64,000 bases of DNA from Dryocosmus kuriphilus (GCA_038277395.1 CM076193.1:95061583-95125582); one strand, 5' to 3'; positions 1 to 12,051 are shown, numbered from the stretch's first letter. The notes: generated from the sequence alone by a model not told the origin. Made by a program: numbers and translations.

Positions 1-1020
1 CAAGAAATCAACGATTTCATCTAATTAGTACAGGAATCAATATTAGAAATCTATTTAGAAGACAAAGCTCATATCTAGTAAAAAATACAAAAGAAACTTG
101 CTTATAAATATACAAAAAAATCAACTTGGTTGATGGTGGTGCACTCTATTCATTATTAATTTAGTTTGCTTTGTTGCCTCTTGAAGTAGATTTGTTGTAA
201 CTAGAGTGCAATGTTAGCTGACGAAAAATATGGTTCTTTCCATTGATAATAGCATATTCTAATATCATCAATACTTCACTAAGCATGCTATTATTGCAGT
301 GTTTCAGCTAAGTGAATTGGATTCTTAGTATATTACTCTGTTGTGTTAAAGATTATTTCAATGTTTCTTACAGAGGATTATAAAGTTTATGTAGCTGCCT
401 TATTTGGTAGATCGATTTCGGTTCCTTTAACAATCTCAAGCAGATGGTAACAGAAATAATGCATTGAAATAATTTCAATCATTAATGAAATAAGAGAGGT
501 TGGAATTATTAAATAATTTTTTAGTAGCTGATTTTAATAGCTTAAAGGCTAGTTTATTATTTCCAATAGTAGAATTAACACATGTAGTATATGTGATTAC
601 AAGTTTTATCTCACTAATTCATAAAAAAATAATCGAATAGACCCAATGTGGTACTAAGTATGCAACAGGATTTTCTATTACTCTATACTATTATAGTTTT
701 TTAATAAGTTAAATTCTAAGTGATCTTGAAACATTGTAAATATGTGTTTATGAAATATTATTTTTTAAATTTATATCTACATCTTCATTTCTTTTACCCG
801 AACTCAGTTAGATTATTATAAAATGTAAGAGGTCTTATGTGTAGTAAATACTTGTTTAAGAAATGTAATATGTACTACCTAATTTCTTTCATCCACACTC
901 ATTTTGGTGATTATAAGTTTTAGAGTTTCTAACTGATGGTCTAAGGCTTGTAATCGTTGAGCGCAATATTTTGAGTATGTTATTTAATTACAGCCTCCTC
1001 CTCACTCTCCTCCTTCACCC
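1..1020 (+). repeat. Repeat family R, copy 1 (carries a fossil coding 3' end)
   Basis: The stretch is closely similar to 9651-10475 over its whole length, and its middle also matches 12052-12560 and 12777-13320. Shared landmarks in order are a TTTGGTAGAT(T/C)GATT segment, then a short reading frame near 470-512 that conceptually ends I-S-I-I-N-E-I-R-E-V-G-I-I-K-stop, then a conserved downstream region ending in a CT/TC-rich run. The frame is broken upstream, so this is the decayed 3' end of a gene or retroelement ORF plus 3' UTR, not a live gene. It starts at or before the window edge. Confidence 0.6.
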
Positions 1021-1084
1021 CTCCTCACTAAATATAAAAACGATTTTGAAAAGGCTATGTGTCAAATTGGATATCAGAATTATT

Positions 1085-1420
1085 TACAGTAAACGAAATT
1101 TAAAAAATTTGACTCAGCATAGCATTAAGTACGAAATGGTTTTTTCTATTACTCAATATTGTACAGTTCTTTCAATAAGTTAAATTTAAAGTACTTTTTA
1201 AGTGTAATAAGTACTTGTTTATGAAATATAATTTTAAATGCATATCTATTTTTTAATTTCATTCACCAGCACTCATTTTGGTTATTATAAAAATTCAAGA
1301 GACTCATCTCAGTTTTAGAGTTTCTAACTGATAGTCTAAGGCTTGTAATCGTTCAGTGCAAAATTTTGAGTATTTTAATTAATTATAACGTACTCCTCTT
1401 CCTCCTCCTCCTCAGTAAAT
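1085..1420 (+). repeat. Partial repeat of the family R tail
   Basis: This segment repeats the distal half of copy 1. The ordered landmarks are 'aagtacgaaatgg', 'tttctattactc', 'aataagttaaatt', 'agtttctaactgatagtctaagg' (compare 'agtttctaactgatggtctaagg' at 925-947) and a TCCTCCTCC run. Period against copy 1 is roughly 400-500 bp, so it is a tandem or nested tail duplication. Confidence 0.5.
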
Positions 1421-2215
1421 ATTTATAAACACTTATAACATTTATAACATTTATAAACAACATTTCTCTTTAGTTTTGTAATAATTTTGTCTTATATATT
1501 GCAACATTTTTTTTCACACTGTGTATTGCACCTTTTTAAACACACAAATCTTCTGCAATAGTTCCAACTATAAACTCGTTCATTCGTTGAAACTGCTTCA
1601 TTAAAAACGTTGATCGGTGTACGGGTTGAGTTCTTTCAATATAATAAATGTAGAGTTTGGAATTAAAATGGGAAGTATGAGTCCTTTAATCAAGCTTGCT
1701 CAACTGACACCAAATCATCATCATAGTAGAAACCAAAGTGCAGATTAAAATGTTTAGATTTGATAACTCCTTCGCCCATTGCACTATATAGTATAGTATA
1801 GTATAGTATATTGTAGTCAGCTTGACTGTTTATAACTTCAGGTTTATTTTACTAGAGTTCATACATACTCGATTCCGTGCCTCCAAATTACATGATTTTT
1901 ATGTACGTTACCATACGTTTATATTTGCATTAGACAGTACTCTCTTCTTAGGTCAATGATTTTGAGTAAACTTTCCTTAATGATTCACTCTTCGATTTTT
2001 AGTGGTAAATACACTATTTAAACATTTTAAAACTATGTTGTAGCATTTGAGGAATATGTTGTAATATTTTTAGAGAATTTCGTAAAACGTAAGACTTATG
2101 TTGATCGGTCTTGATTTTATCAACAAATTAAGTTTTTATATATGCATCATTCATCTCTAGTTATTTCTTTGCTTTTACATTAACTAATTCCTTAGTGGAT
2201 TTCCTTTTCTATTTT
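1421..2215. other. AT-rich non-coding stretch with a TATAG microsatellite
   Basis: No coding region is supported. The only clear feature is a short TATAG run at about 1785-1810. The ~90 bp around it (about 1725-1818) recurs at 4095-4185 with the same TATAG run, so the microsatellite travels as part of a dispersed repeat. Confidence 0.5.
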
Positions 2216-2219
2216 CTAA

Positions 2220-4055
2220 CAGGAAGCTGACGTTATATTTTTTCAAAGAATTGGTCAAAAACCTAAATATAACATTGGTTGGGTTTTAAATTTATAAGCA
2301 AATAAATTGTTTAAACATTACATAGTTGTGCTTCATTCATCTAATATCATCTCTCTATTAATTCCTTAGTGTTATCCCTTTGATCCTTACTAATGGCCGA
2401 TTTTGAACAATTACTGAATAAAATTATATTGTAGTAGCTTGTCTTCAAAAGTGTAATACCGCAAGAGTTGGTTAAACATGAAATACTTATACTTATTTCA
2501 ATGTCTGAAATCATGTAACGCAATGAGAAATGTTAAAATCACATTACTTGTTATCTCTAATAAATATGTAGGTAAGACTTTATATTATTTCAACATATTT
2601 TGAACTGTACAATTGCTCTTCTAATTATTTTTTTTAATTACCATGGGCATGAACCCTTCTTCCCAAGAATCATATTATTAACATTACAAATTTTTAAATG
2701 TGCTTGAGATACTTGTAAAACATTTGAAAGAATTGGTCAAAAATATAAGTCTAACATTGGTTAGGTTTGAAATCTATATGCAAATAAATTATTCAAAAAA
2801 TGCATTGCTGTACTTCACTCATCTAACTTCATCTCCTTATTAATTCCTTAGTTTTCACCCTCTGATCTTTACTAAAAGAAGATTTTCAACAATTATTTAA
2901 TAAAATTATATTATAGTAGTTTATCTTATGAAAATAAAGAAGCAGTTTTCCTTGAAAAGAAATACTTGAAACTATTTCTGCATATTTTCATCTGTACAAT
3001 TGCTCTTTTAATTAATTTTTTATTTAGCATGGACATGAATCCTTTTTTCCCAAGAATCATATTATTAACATTACAAAATTTCAATGTGTTATTGAGGTAC
3101 TTGTAAAACGGTTTACTAGAATCTTCTTTAGTCTTTTATAAATTCCCATGAATAAAATATATATACTTTCAAATAAGTTAATGCATCACACCGACCACTC
3201 AACGCTCTTATCTTTTTTCCCAGCATATTATATTACAATATTCGTCTCATACTTGCTATGAAAAATGTCTAATCTGGATATATATTGAGAGAATATTCTT
3301 TCATTGTGGTACAGTAATACTAGCTCCTTAGTTTATTGATATGCCGAGTAAAACGAAACAGATCAATGTAACCCTGAAAAATTCTTGGAAATATTTTTAT
3401 GGGCTAAAATATAAGAGCATAAACTTCATCAATAACTTTAGGTCTTGGAATTTACTTAATATGTGATTTGCTGTCTGTGCATGACCTCATGTGACTTGTG
3501 CGATCGAACCCTCAGCATGCAAACATTAGACTTACGTATTGTTAAATTACTCTGAAAGAATAAAATGTCTAATATGTATCTAGAATCAGTTTATAGATAA
3601 GAGCAAAGACCGTCAAACGTACGCGCTATGTTTTACTTTGACACGGAAGGACATTAAATTATTTCTGCATATTTTGAACTGTACAATTGCTCTTCTAATT
3701 AATTTTTTATTTAGGATGGAAACGAACCCTTTTTTCCCAAAAATCATATTAGTAACATTACAAATTTCACAACGTATTTGAGATACTTGTAAACCGCTTA
3801 ACCAGAATCTTCTTTAGTCTATTATAAATCTTCATGGAACAAAATATATATATACATTCAAATAAGTTAATGCATCACATTATCCACTCAACGCTCTTAT
3901 CTTTTTCGCAGCATATTATATTACAATATTGGCGTCGTACTTGCTATGAAAAAAGTTTAATCTGGATATATATTGAGAGGATATTCTTTCATCGTGGTAA
4001 AGTAATACTAGCTTTTTAGTTTATTGATATGGCGAATAAAACGAAAAGTATAATA
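2220..4055 (+). repeat. Cluster of imperfect direct duplications
   Basis: Two interleaved duplications are visible. The block at 2245-2450, with 'gaattggtcaaaaa', recurs at about 2727-2935. A block beginning 'gtacaattgctctt' occurs at about 2607, 2995 and 3678; the last two copies are similar for about 370 bp (2995-3360 and 3678-4050), including 'cactcaacgctcttatctttt' and 'tctggatatatattgagag'. The 61-codon frame inside the last copy is not conserved between copies and is not a gene. Confidence 0.6.
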
Positions 4056-4094
4056 GTATAATAAGAATTAGATTAATAAAATCGCTCTGAATCA

Positions 4095-4185
4095 TACTGA
4101 AAACCAAAGTCCAGATTAAAATGTTTAGATTTAATAACTTTTTCAGCTGCTGCACCATATAGTATAGTATAGTATAGTTTTGCAT
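4095..4185 (+). repeat. Second copy of the TATAG-containing dispersed repeat
   Basis: This matches about 1725-1818, with shared 'agattaaaatgtttagattt' leading into a run of TATAG units. It interrupts otherwise unrelated flanks and marks a ~90 bp dispersed repeat. Confidence 0.5.
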
Positions 4186-4317
4186 GGTATATTATTGTAG
4201 CGATCAACGAATGGATTTTCAAACATATCAGAATTCTATGTAACTTGATACCATTGTTTATGTTAAATTTCTGGAGAGTGGGGTAAATCCTGTTTGAACT
4301 TGCATGAAAAGACATTC

Positions 4318-4876
4318 CATAACTATGAGTCATTCTCTTCACGAGTATTTTTAATAATATAAATTTCTCAATAATTCTCCCTACGCTTTATAGAACAAAG
4401 ATTCCTTTTTAATCTTAGTAGACTCGTGACCTACTTTTAAATTCTATTTTAACGCATTACGGAAGCAATAAATTATATCAATTAGTAATGGCTCATTTCA
4501 TCTCTTACACATGCGCTGTCAAATTCTTCTCACATAGTTACTATATTATATTTTCATGGTATGTTTTATAGGACAAAGCGTTTCTTTATAATCAAGTTAG
4601 ACACGTTCAGGCACGTTTGTAGTTTACGCAATAAACACATTCCAGAACTATGAGTCATACTCTTCACGAGTATTTTTAATGACAAATTCCTCAATAATTC
4701 TCCCTATGCTTTATAGAACAAAGATTCCTTTGTAATCAAATCAGATTGCGACCTACTTTTACATTTTATTTTAATGCATTTCGGAATCAATAAATTATAT
4801 CAATTAGTAATGCCTCATTTCATCTCTTACACATGTGCTGTTAAATACTTTTCACATAATTACTCTATTATATCCT
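4318..4876 (+). repeat. Tandem duplication, period about 322 bp
   Basis: The segments 4318-4553 and 4640-4876 are near-parallel copies. Shared landmarks in order are 'actatgagtcat', 'tcttcacgagtatttttaat', 'tcaataattctccct', 'tttatagaacaaagattcct', 'caataaattatatcaattag' and 'catttcatctcttacacatg'. About 86 bp separate them. No ORF is conserved between the copies. Confidence 0.7.
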
Positions 4877-4892
4877 GTTGACACGTGGCATA

Positions 4893-4935
4893 TGAGAAAG
4901 AGAGAGAAGGGGCGGGAGAGAGAGAGAGAGAGAGC
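4893..4935 (+). repeat. (GA)n microsatellite
   Basis: A GA-dinucleotide tract with one GC-rich interruption (ggggcggg). Simple repeat only. Confidence 0.8.
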
Positions 4936-5402
4936 GTTGTTTATGCAAAATTCATGTTTAGCAATCGCGTATTATATAATTAATGACGTCACATCGAACA
5001 TTCTAGAAACTTAGCACAGCTTGCTCTTGATATCGGTAACTGTCGGTAACAGGGATCTTGGATTAGAAACCCCCTTATACATCTACTTTAAGCATTAGTT
5101 AATCATTAGGTAGGTTAATCTTTAAAAGTGTAAACACTTTTTCAAATGTCTAATCATTAGTTTTATGTTCATTGATAGATGATGCAAATAAGTAAAAAAA
5201 GTAAAAAAAATTATTAACATCTGAATTTTACTGTCATTATTTGAGCAGATGTTTACAGAATAGAACTTGCATATAACATACCACTCTGGTTTTCTCGAAG
5301 CTTCTAGAAGATTTTGTGCTGATGCACAATGAATGGAGGTAATTGGAGTCACCAGATGAAGAAGAAAAAGAAGAATTTGATTAACATGATAATTCACCAT
5401 TC

Positions 5403-5651
5403 ATGACAATCAATAATGATGCTGATGACGATGGTAACAATAATGAAGATGTTGATGATAATGATGAAGATACTGCTGAAAATGAGTTCTCCTCTGAATT
5501 TAGAGAAGAAAAATTTTCACATTACTGGGGAGATCCTAATAAATTGGCAGATCATTTGCGCTCACTTTTACAATCTCAAAAAAATAGAAGCAAGTCGCTT
5601 AAAATAATTGCAACCAATAATGAACTAAGAGAGGCTGGCATTATTGAATGA
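5403..5651 (+). CDS. Short acidic ORF with an LREAGIIE end; fragment related to family R
   Basis: The 82-codon frame has a strongly acidic first half (D/N/E runs), then KFSHYWGDPNKLADHLRSLL, and ends LREAGIIE-stop. The C-terminus matches the fossil ends seen in the family R repeats (IREVGIIK, IREAS-type), and it is followed by an AATAAATTAAATAAA poly(A) signal at about 5813. I recall similar C-termini in uncharacterised retroelement-type ORFs of arthropods. The acidic frame appears to continue upstream through about 5364-5402 with an in-frame stop, so the first Met is probably not a true start; this may be a last exon or a truncated gene copy. The function is unknown. Whether it is expressed cannot be judged from sequence. 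Confidence 0.4.
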   Translation: MTINNDADDDGNNNEDVDDNDEDTAENEFSSEFREEKFSHYWGDPNKLADHLRSLLQSQKNRSKSLKIIATNNELREAGIIE

Positions 5652-5884
5652 TAATATTCTTATTACTTGGTGTTAAAACTTAAACAACTGCTGGTTCAAT
5701 ATTTCAAATTGTTGAATTAACATTTGAATTATTGGATTGAATATTTCCTGTACTTGTAATTTAAGAATCACATATAGAATGTTATATGTAGTTCCTTACA
5801 TTTACTATATTGCAATAAATTAAATAAATCTAATTTTCAAAATGTATGTGTATTTCTTCTTCATTGCGCTCACCTGAATTAATT

Positions 5885-6251
5885 ACACAGGCCGACAGCC
5901 AAAAAAACCCAGAAACGTGAGTATGTGTTTCCGAAGGTTTTTGATGCACTGAATCCGAATCTGGCGGCAGAATTCATCCATCATCACCTAAGGTTCACGA
6001 GATATCCTATCCTAAACTTGCGAAAAACACTGTTTTTGGTGAACTTTGAGGTTACGTCACATTTCGAATAAATTTTTTTCTACAAACTGGTATCGCTATC
6101 GTAAAGCTAAACTCTTACTCTTCAAAACGCTTTTTTGAAACCTGGAAAATCTTTTTTTTTTCATTAAGATATCGTTGCTTGAAGTTTAGTATTCTGGCGC
6201 TGTCACTAGTGAGTTGAAACAACACGAATTCTTTCTTAACGCTTTTCACAT
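5885..6251 (+). repeat. Left terminal inverted repeat of the 5885-9434 transposon
   Basis: This is an inverted match to 9063-9434 with scattered substitutions and small indels, such as an A-tract length difference near 5900. The short conceptual ORFs inside it are not conserved genes. Confidence 0.8.
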
Positions 6252-6615
6252 CGAGAGCCTGAAAAAATTGGTAGTCGAAATTTCGACCACTCCCGTCCGC
6301 AACGTAAAGTCCAATGTAAAAAATTTGATTTGGCGGGTTAGGAGTGCTTTCCTACGTAATTGGATGCACTGAATACGAACAAAATAATGCAAAATGTCCA
6401 GGAGACATCCTTGACCTTCAAAATTGCATTTCAAGGTGAAATTTATTGCTTCTTCTATTTTAGCCCGAAAATGATATCCTCACGTTTTTGTACGCGTTGG
6501 ATGCAGAAAAATATCCATGTCTATCACGAATGTTATTTGCAAGAAATGTTTCAGCTTTCGCTCTTAGCATGACCCAGGATCAACAACGTGGATGTGGCTA
6601 AAATTTGATCCCTTT

Positions 6616-6756
6616 GGGGTGCTTGATTTCCATGAGTCCCCTTGCCTCTCACGTCGGGGTGCTTGATTTCCGTGAGTCCCCTTGCCTCTCACGTCGGGGT
6701 GCTTGATTTCCGTGAGTCCCCTTGCCTCTCACGTCGAGGTGCTTGATTTCCGTGAG
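6616..6756 (+). repeat. 40-bp minisatellite, 3.5 units
   Basis: Units run 6616-6655, 6656-6695, 6696-6735 and partial 6736-6756. Each starts GGGGTGCTTGATTTCC(A/G)TG (GAGG in the last) and ends GCCTCTCACGTC. Units differ at one or two positions only, so the amplification is recent. It lies between the left TIR and the transposase stop codon. Confidence 0.9.
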
Positions 6757-6826
6757 GTCAAATATGCTTCCTAGAATGGTTACACTATTTTACCTATATT
6801 CAAACTATTGCATTCAAAGTATTGCA

Positions 6827-8542
6827 TTAAAAATTTGCATGTTTCTTTCTACTTTTTAGACAACACTCCGTTTTTTTATGATAACGTGTTCTCTTTTCTT
6901 TAAATGACCGATTGAATGACCTCCGTTTGTGAGAAGTCGTTTGGTCATGTCTGTGAAGTGACCAGCAGTAGTCACCCATCATTGTCTCATCCCATCCCTG
7001 GTAATGACGCTCTTTCTCTTTGAAATCTTGGTGAAAACGTTCACCCATTTCCTCACTAAATGCTCCAACATTTTCGGGAAAATAATCCAAATGAGAATTC
7101 ATGAAGTGCACCTTTAAACTCACTGAACAACCAAATTCCCTGAAATGTTGCAGCATAGTCGATACTATTGTCTTATACTTTGGACATCGATAGTTTCCTA
7201 AAAACTTTGTAACAACATTTTTGAAACTGTTCCAAGCATTTTTCTCGAGCATAGTCATAGATGATTCAAAATCACTACCGTTCATCAGTTTACGAATATC
7301 AGGCCCTACGAATATACCTTCGCTAAGTTTAGCATCAGTCATATTAGGAAATTTTGATTGCAAGTACTTGTAACACTCCCCCTCTGTGTCCAATTTTTTC
7401 GTAAACTGTTTCATCAAGCCAAGTTTGATATGTAGTGGTGGTAACAAAACTTTACTTCTATCAACAAGACTTTCATTCTTGACGTTATAAGATCCAATTA
7501 CCCATTCATTTCTTTTTGGCCATTGTTTTCTTGCCCAATGTTCATCTTTGGCACGACTATCCCAGAGACAAAGGAAGCAGGGATACTTTGTATACCCAGA
7601 TTGTAAGCCTAATAGAATATTGATCATTTTCAAATCACCGCAAATTAACCATTTGTGATATTCGTAATTCAGTCTTTCAAGAAGAAACTGAAAACTATTG
7701 TATGACTCTTTCAAAATAGTAGAATGCCCGACGGGGATTGCCGCATACTTGTTTCCATTATGGAGGAGAACTGCCTTGAGACTTTCTTTTGATGAATCTA
7801 TGAATAGCCTCCAGTTTTCAGCATGATAATCTTCCACAATACCATATAATCGAATAAGATTTTCAATGTCGTTGCAGTAAACCAGTTGGTTTTCAGTAGT
7901 GAAATACTGTCGAAACTGTTCGTCTCTCTTCCTATATACAGAGATTTTTGTTTCAGGCAGTAGTAGCCCCCTCTCTTTCAATCTTGAAGCCAACAGCTCT
8001 GCTGAATCTTTACGTAGATTCAAATCGCGAATCAGATCATCTAAATCGTTTTGGTTGAATAGTTGAGGTTTACTGGTATCAGATGAGGATTCGTAGTCAC
8101 TACTATCACTGCTTTCAATGTTTTGCGGAACTTCAGAGTGATTGACCGCATTTTCGTTTCTCACCAGTTTGCCATATTCGGCCGGTGTTACACTAGCTAC
8201 TATAGGATAAAGAAGTGAACCTCTATTATTATGGTTATAACCAGTAATATTAAACTTACAGAAATAACAGTCTTCAAAGTGATCTTGAGGCTCACGCCAA
8301 ATCGCTGGGTAAATGACAACTTATTTTTTTATGGTATCCCAATTTTTCAATGTTCGTCGAAAGTCCTCACAAATAGAATTTGGAACCCAAGATTTGTCTC
8401 TGTTTTGTAAGGACGTCTGGTAGCACTTCTCAATCCAACCTTTAATGGTTTCATTAATATCTCTAAGATACCGGGACGCATCAAACCTACCGCAAATGTA
8501 ACAAAAATAATTGACTTTATCTATGCAAGGAACTCTCGCCAT
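6827..8542 (-). pseudogene. Transposase-like gene with a single in-frame stop
   Basis: On the minus strand, reading from Met at 8542 gives about 571 codons in one continuous frame, broken once by TAA at 8321-8323. The open part downstream begins before the Met at 8164. Visible landmarks are an N-terminal C-x2-C region (FCYICGRFD), a second C-x2-C (CYFCKF), an acidic Ser/Asp linker (about residues 135-155), a GDLKMINILLG motif whose Asp is a candidate catalytic residue, PCFLCLWDSR (C-x2-C), LPPLHIKLGLMKQF, and SEEMGERFHQDF with candidate catalytic Glu, then a basic tail. These motifs match an uncharacterised gene family I know from many arthropod and cnidarian genomes that behaves as a DNA transposase. 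Its location between long TIRs supports that role. The frame is otherwise intact, so decay is recent. The superfamily is unassigned. Confidence 0.7.
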
Positions 8543-9062
8543 TGTAGATGTTTACCCGTTAGCCCGCTGCTCCAGCACGATCTCTAACACGAATATTACA
8601 CAGGTGTGTATGGTTTTGATATGGAATAGCTGAGGATGATTCCCAAAAATATTTTTGGCGTAGAAACTAAACCTGGGCTCAGAAGTACTCTATCACAACA
8701 AGTTTTTCAGTGATCTTAACGTAAAAATACAAGAAACACGGTTTTCCGCTTTCTTTTGTTTTACCTTTCTTTTGTTTTAACCCTAACTGTCGTAGGTTTG
8801 ATGGTATTGCGTTTGAGGTTATGGGGTTACAAAGTACTTGGGTTTCGAATTAAATTTACTATTCCAGATTCATTTTCTCCACTAAAATCTAATTTTGAAA
8901 TTTAATTGTCGAAATAACTCAGTTTTGAAAAAAAATTGTTTAAAAAAATTGCTTAAACAAATGAATTTCGCAAAATTGATGGCAAATTCAAATTCAGCGA
9001 TGCATTGGACTACTTACGTGAAGTATACAGTTGATATGGATCCAGGCTCAGTTTCTTTAGCG

Positions 9063-9434
9063 TGGAAAAGCGTTAAGAAAGAATTCCTGTTGTTTCAACT
9101 CACTAGTGACAGCGCCAGAATACTAAACTTCAAGCAACGATATCTTAATGAAAAAAAAAGATTTTCCAGGTTTCAAAAAAGCGTTTTGAAGAGTAAGAGT
9201 TTAGCTTTAGGATAGCGATACCAGTTTGTAGAAAAAAAATTTATTCAAAATGTGACGTAACCTCAAAGTTCACCAAAAACAGTGTTTTTCGCAAGTTTAG
9301 GTTAGAATATCTCGTGAACCTTAGGCGATGGATAAATTCTGCCGCCAGATTCGGATTCAGCGCATCGAAAACCTTCGGAAACACCTAGTCACGTTTCTGG
9401 GTTTTTTCCTTTTTAAAATTTTGTCGGCCTGTGT
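9063..9434 (-). repeat. Right terminal inverted repeat of the 5885-9434 transposon
   Basis: The reverse complement matches 5885-6251. The 106-codon plus-strand frame starting at 8895 runs into this repeat and is not supported as a gene. The interval 8543-9062, between the gene start and this TIR, probably holds the transposase promoter, but no distinct motif is recognisable. Confidence 0.75.
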
Positions 9435-9650
9435 TATAGTTAATGCAAGAGAGAATCAGCTCATCTTTTAAAGCTTTAACGTGTAATTTAGGTTGTGTAA
9501 TAATTGATTCAAACATTTTTCAGTATATACTTGTTTCAACTACAAAATAATCCTTCCCAAAATCACCACCTCCTCTTCCTCATATATTTTAATAGTTAAC
9601 AGAGGTTAATTTCGGTTTTAATATCACTGAAAAAATCTTTGTACTTGTAT

Positions 9651-10475
9651 GCAAGAAATCAATCATTTTGTCTAATTAATATTGGAATCAATAGTACAAA
9701 TCTATTCATTATTCATCTAGTTTGCCTTTTTATCCCTTGAACTAGATTTATTTTAAACAGAGTTCAATGTTGACCTAAGAAAATTATTTTTTCGTTGACA
9801 ATGATTGATTTTAATATCTTCAATACTTCACTAATCATGTTATTATTGCAAGGTTTCAGTTAAATGGATTGGATTTTTAACATATTACTCTTTTGTGTTA
9901 AAGATTATTCCAAAGTTTCTTACAGTGGAGTATAAAATTTATGTAGCTGATTTATTTGGTAGATTGATTGCGGTTACCTGAAACAGAAATAATGCATTGA
10001 AATAATTTCAATCTTAATGTAATAATAGAGGCTGGTGTTATTAAATAAGATTTTTATTAGATGATTCTTTAACAGCTTAAAAGCTAGTTTATTATTTCCA
10101 ATAGTAGAATTAACACATGTAATATATTTAATTGTAAATTTTAGCTCGATAGTTTATAAAAACTGATAAAATAAACCCAGCTTGGTACTAAGTGTGCAAT
10201 GTTTTTCTATTAATCAATAATATATAGTTCTTTTAATAAGTTAAATTCAATGTGATTTTTAAACATTATAAGTACTTGTTTATGATATATATAAGTCGTC
10301 TTAATTTCTTTTAACCGAACTCATTTTGGGTACTATAAAAGAAAAAATGTAAGAGACTCATTTTAGTTTTAGAGCTTCCTATAACTGATGGTCTAAGGCT
10401 TGTAATCACTGAATGCAAATTTTGAGTATTTTATTTAACTACAACCTCCTCTTCCTCCTAGGTAAATATAAACTA
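9651..10475 (+). repeat. Repeat family R, copy 2
   Basis: This matches 1-1020 from 'caagaaatcaa' through the TCCTCTTCCTCC run. It carries the same TTTGGTAGATTGATTGCGGTTAC segment and a decayed …IIEAGVIK-stop end near 10015-10050. Frame breaks make it non-functional. Confidence 0.6.
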
Positions 10476-11860
10476 GTTTTGAGGAAGTACATGCATCCAA
10501 ATTGAACAACAGTATTATTTATAGTAAAATCAAATAAGAAATATTGAATCATTTACTTAGAAGCACTTTCAAAGGTCAAACATTTCGCAATTTATCTGGC
10601 AGAAAAAAGTAATAAAAGCTGGGAAATAAACCGTTTTTAAATAGATTAGGATTTGATGCTTCTCATCGTAGTTGGATAAATAATACAGGATTGTAAAATA
10701 GGTTCATTCTTCGATTACTACTGACAAGCGCCTTACTTAAAACACTTTAAATCTATGTTATAGCATTTTTGGGGATATGTTGTAAAATTTTTCGAAGAAT
10801 TTCGTAAAACGTAAGACTTACATTCGTAGGTCTTTGATTTTATCAACAAATTTACTGTTTATACATTCAATAAGTATGCGTCACTCGTCTCCAGTTATCT
10901 CTTTGATTTTTTATTAACTAATTCTTTAGCGAATTTCTTTTTGATATACATATATTGACAGAAAGCTGACGTCATATTTTGTGTGAGACCAACCCAGTTA
11001 ACATTGATCGAGGCCGGTACGTACCCGCGACCTGTTTTTTGGTACTTTGGTACCGTAAGTGGTACGGCGACAATCGTAGCAGGAACGTACCGGCTTGGGC
11101 GAAAATGTCCGCTTACGTAGCAAAAATATCGTTGTTGGAACGTTCCCAATTGGGATTGGGATTGTAAGGTAACCTGTCGGTCACTGATTAGTTTTACAGA
11201 CACACATTTAACACGGACACGAACCATCGGCAAATGACTGGTTTTAACTTCGTCAAATTCCTACATAAACTCCTGGCAGTGACGCTTCAAGGACTCTTTG
11301 TACTATGCGTATGCGTGTTGAAACCTGTCGATGCATGTTGACAACTATCGAGAAGTCGGGAATCACCGATACAATCTACCTGGAAGCTTCTAGAAAAATA
11401 CTCTATGGAAACTTCTTGCGCAGTACTTTCGAGTCCTCAATGCGCTCCTGATGTCAAATAAAACTACTATTAGTGCTTTTATCTCATTTTCGGAGTGGTG
11501 CAATTAGTCGACTTTATTAGTAAGAATTTCTCAGTTATTTCTAATTATTATTTGTTTTCCTTGAGTGATATGAATAAAACACAGTCAATATTCAATTTCC
11601 TTGCTTGTATTTTCAGCATAAATTTTGCTTTTAAAAAAAATCCGTTAAATTAGTTACACACACACACAGTGAAGTACAGACATTTAACCTGAAACGGAAT
11701 CCTTCCATCAAACTAACGTTTTTACTAAATTTAGCATACAGCTCGGCAACCCGCCTTACTTGGTTGAATTTAGATACTCACTACCATCGCCTAATTCCTA
11801 AATTACTGATTATTGCCTGTAGCTCGACAAACCTCCTTACTTTTTGAAAGTTTCTTTAGT
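10476..11860. other. Non-coding stretch, no gene recognised
   Basis: I see no supported gene. The start of the stretch shares 'aatttcgtaaaacgtaagactta' and neighbouring sequence with 2080-2110, so it includes dispersed repeat. The GC-richer patch at about 10979-11240 has no recognisable protein in either direction, although short frames exist there. A (CA)n run lies near 11655. Confidence 0.4.
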
Positions 11861-12051
11861 GTGTCATTTAGTTCAGTTTGAGAAACTGTTTTGTAAGAAT
11901 TAAGATTTTGCCCGTTTTTACGTATCTCTTACAGTTTTCGATATATTAGCAAATTTTGGATTTTTTTTTTTTTTTGTGTATTATTTAGATCTGTCCGAAA
12001 ACCATCTCTCTTTCTAAATACCTTTTTGTCATATCTTTTACCGTTTTCGAG
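11860..12051 (+). repeat. Family S repeat segment preceding R copy 3
   Basis: Two diverged units are recognisable by 'cagtttgagaaactg', 'tatctcttacagttttcgatat' and 'gtcatatcttttaccgttttcgag'. They match the array at 13325-14012. Confidence 0.55.

Larger units (their letters stand above)
5885..9434 (-). mobile_element. DNA transposon with ~365 bp terminal inverted repeats
   Basis: The ends are inverted copies. The left begins ACACAGGCCGACA at 5885 and the right ends TGTCGGCCTGTGT at 9434. Similarity continues for about 365 bp (5885-6251 against 9063-9434), through 'aaacccagaaacgtga', a GCGGCAGAATT block and the 'actcactagtgacagcgcc' block. Between them lie a transposase-like gene on the minus strand (8542 to 6827) and a 40 bp minisatellite. 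A clean target site duplication is not seen: the flanks are AT-rich (…gaattaatt and tatagttaat…) but not identical. The total is about 3.55 kb, so this looks like a nearly full-length, recently mobile element rather than a MITE. Confidence 0.8.

Noticed and set aside
6616..6756. Possible CRISPR-like array
   Set aside because: Units are contiguous 40-bp tandem repeats without unique spacers, inside a eukaryotic transposon.
8895..9215. 106-codon plus-strand frame
   Set aside because: Its distal half lies in the right TIR of the 5885-9434 transposon; the left TIR holds no equivalent intact frame.
10895..11233. 112-codon minus-strand frame
   Set aside because: No recognisable domain, and the plus strand is also open over part of it; a chance GC-richer patch is more likely.
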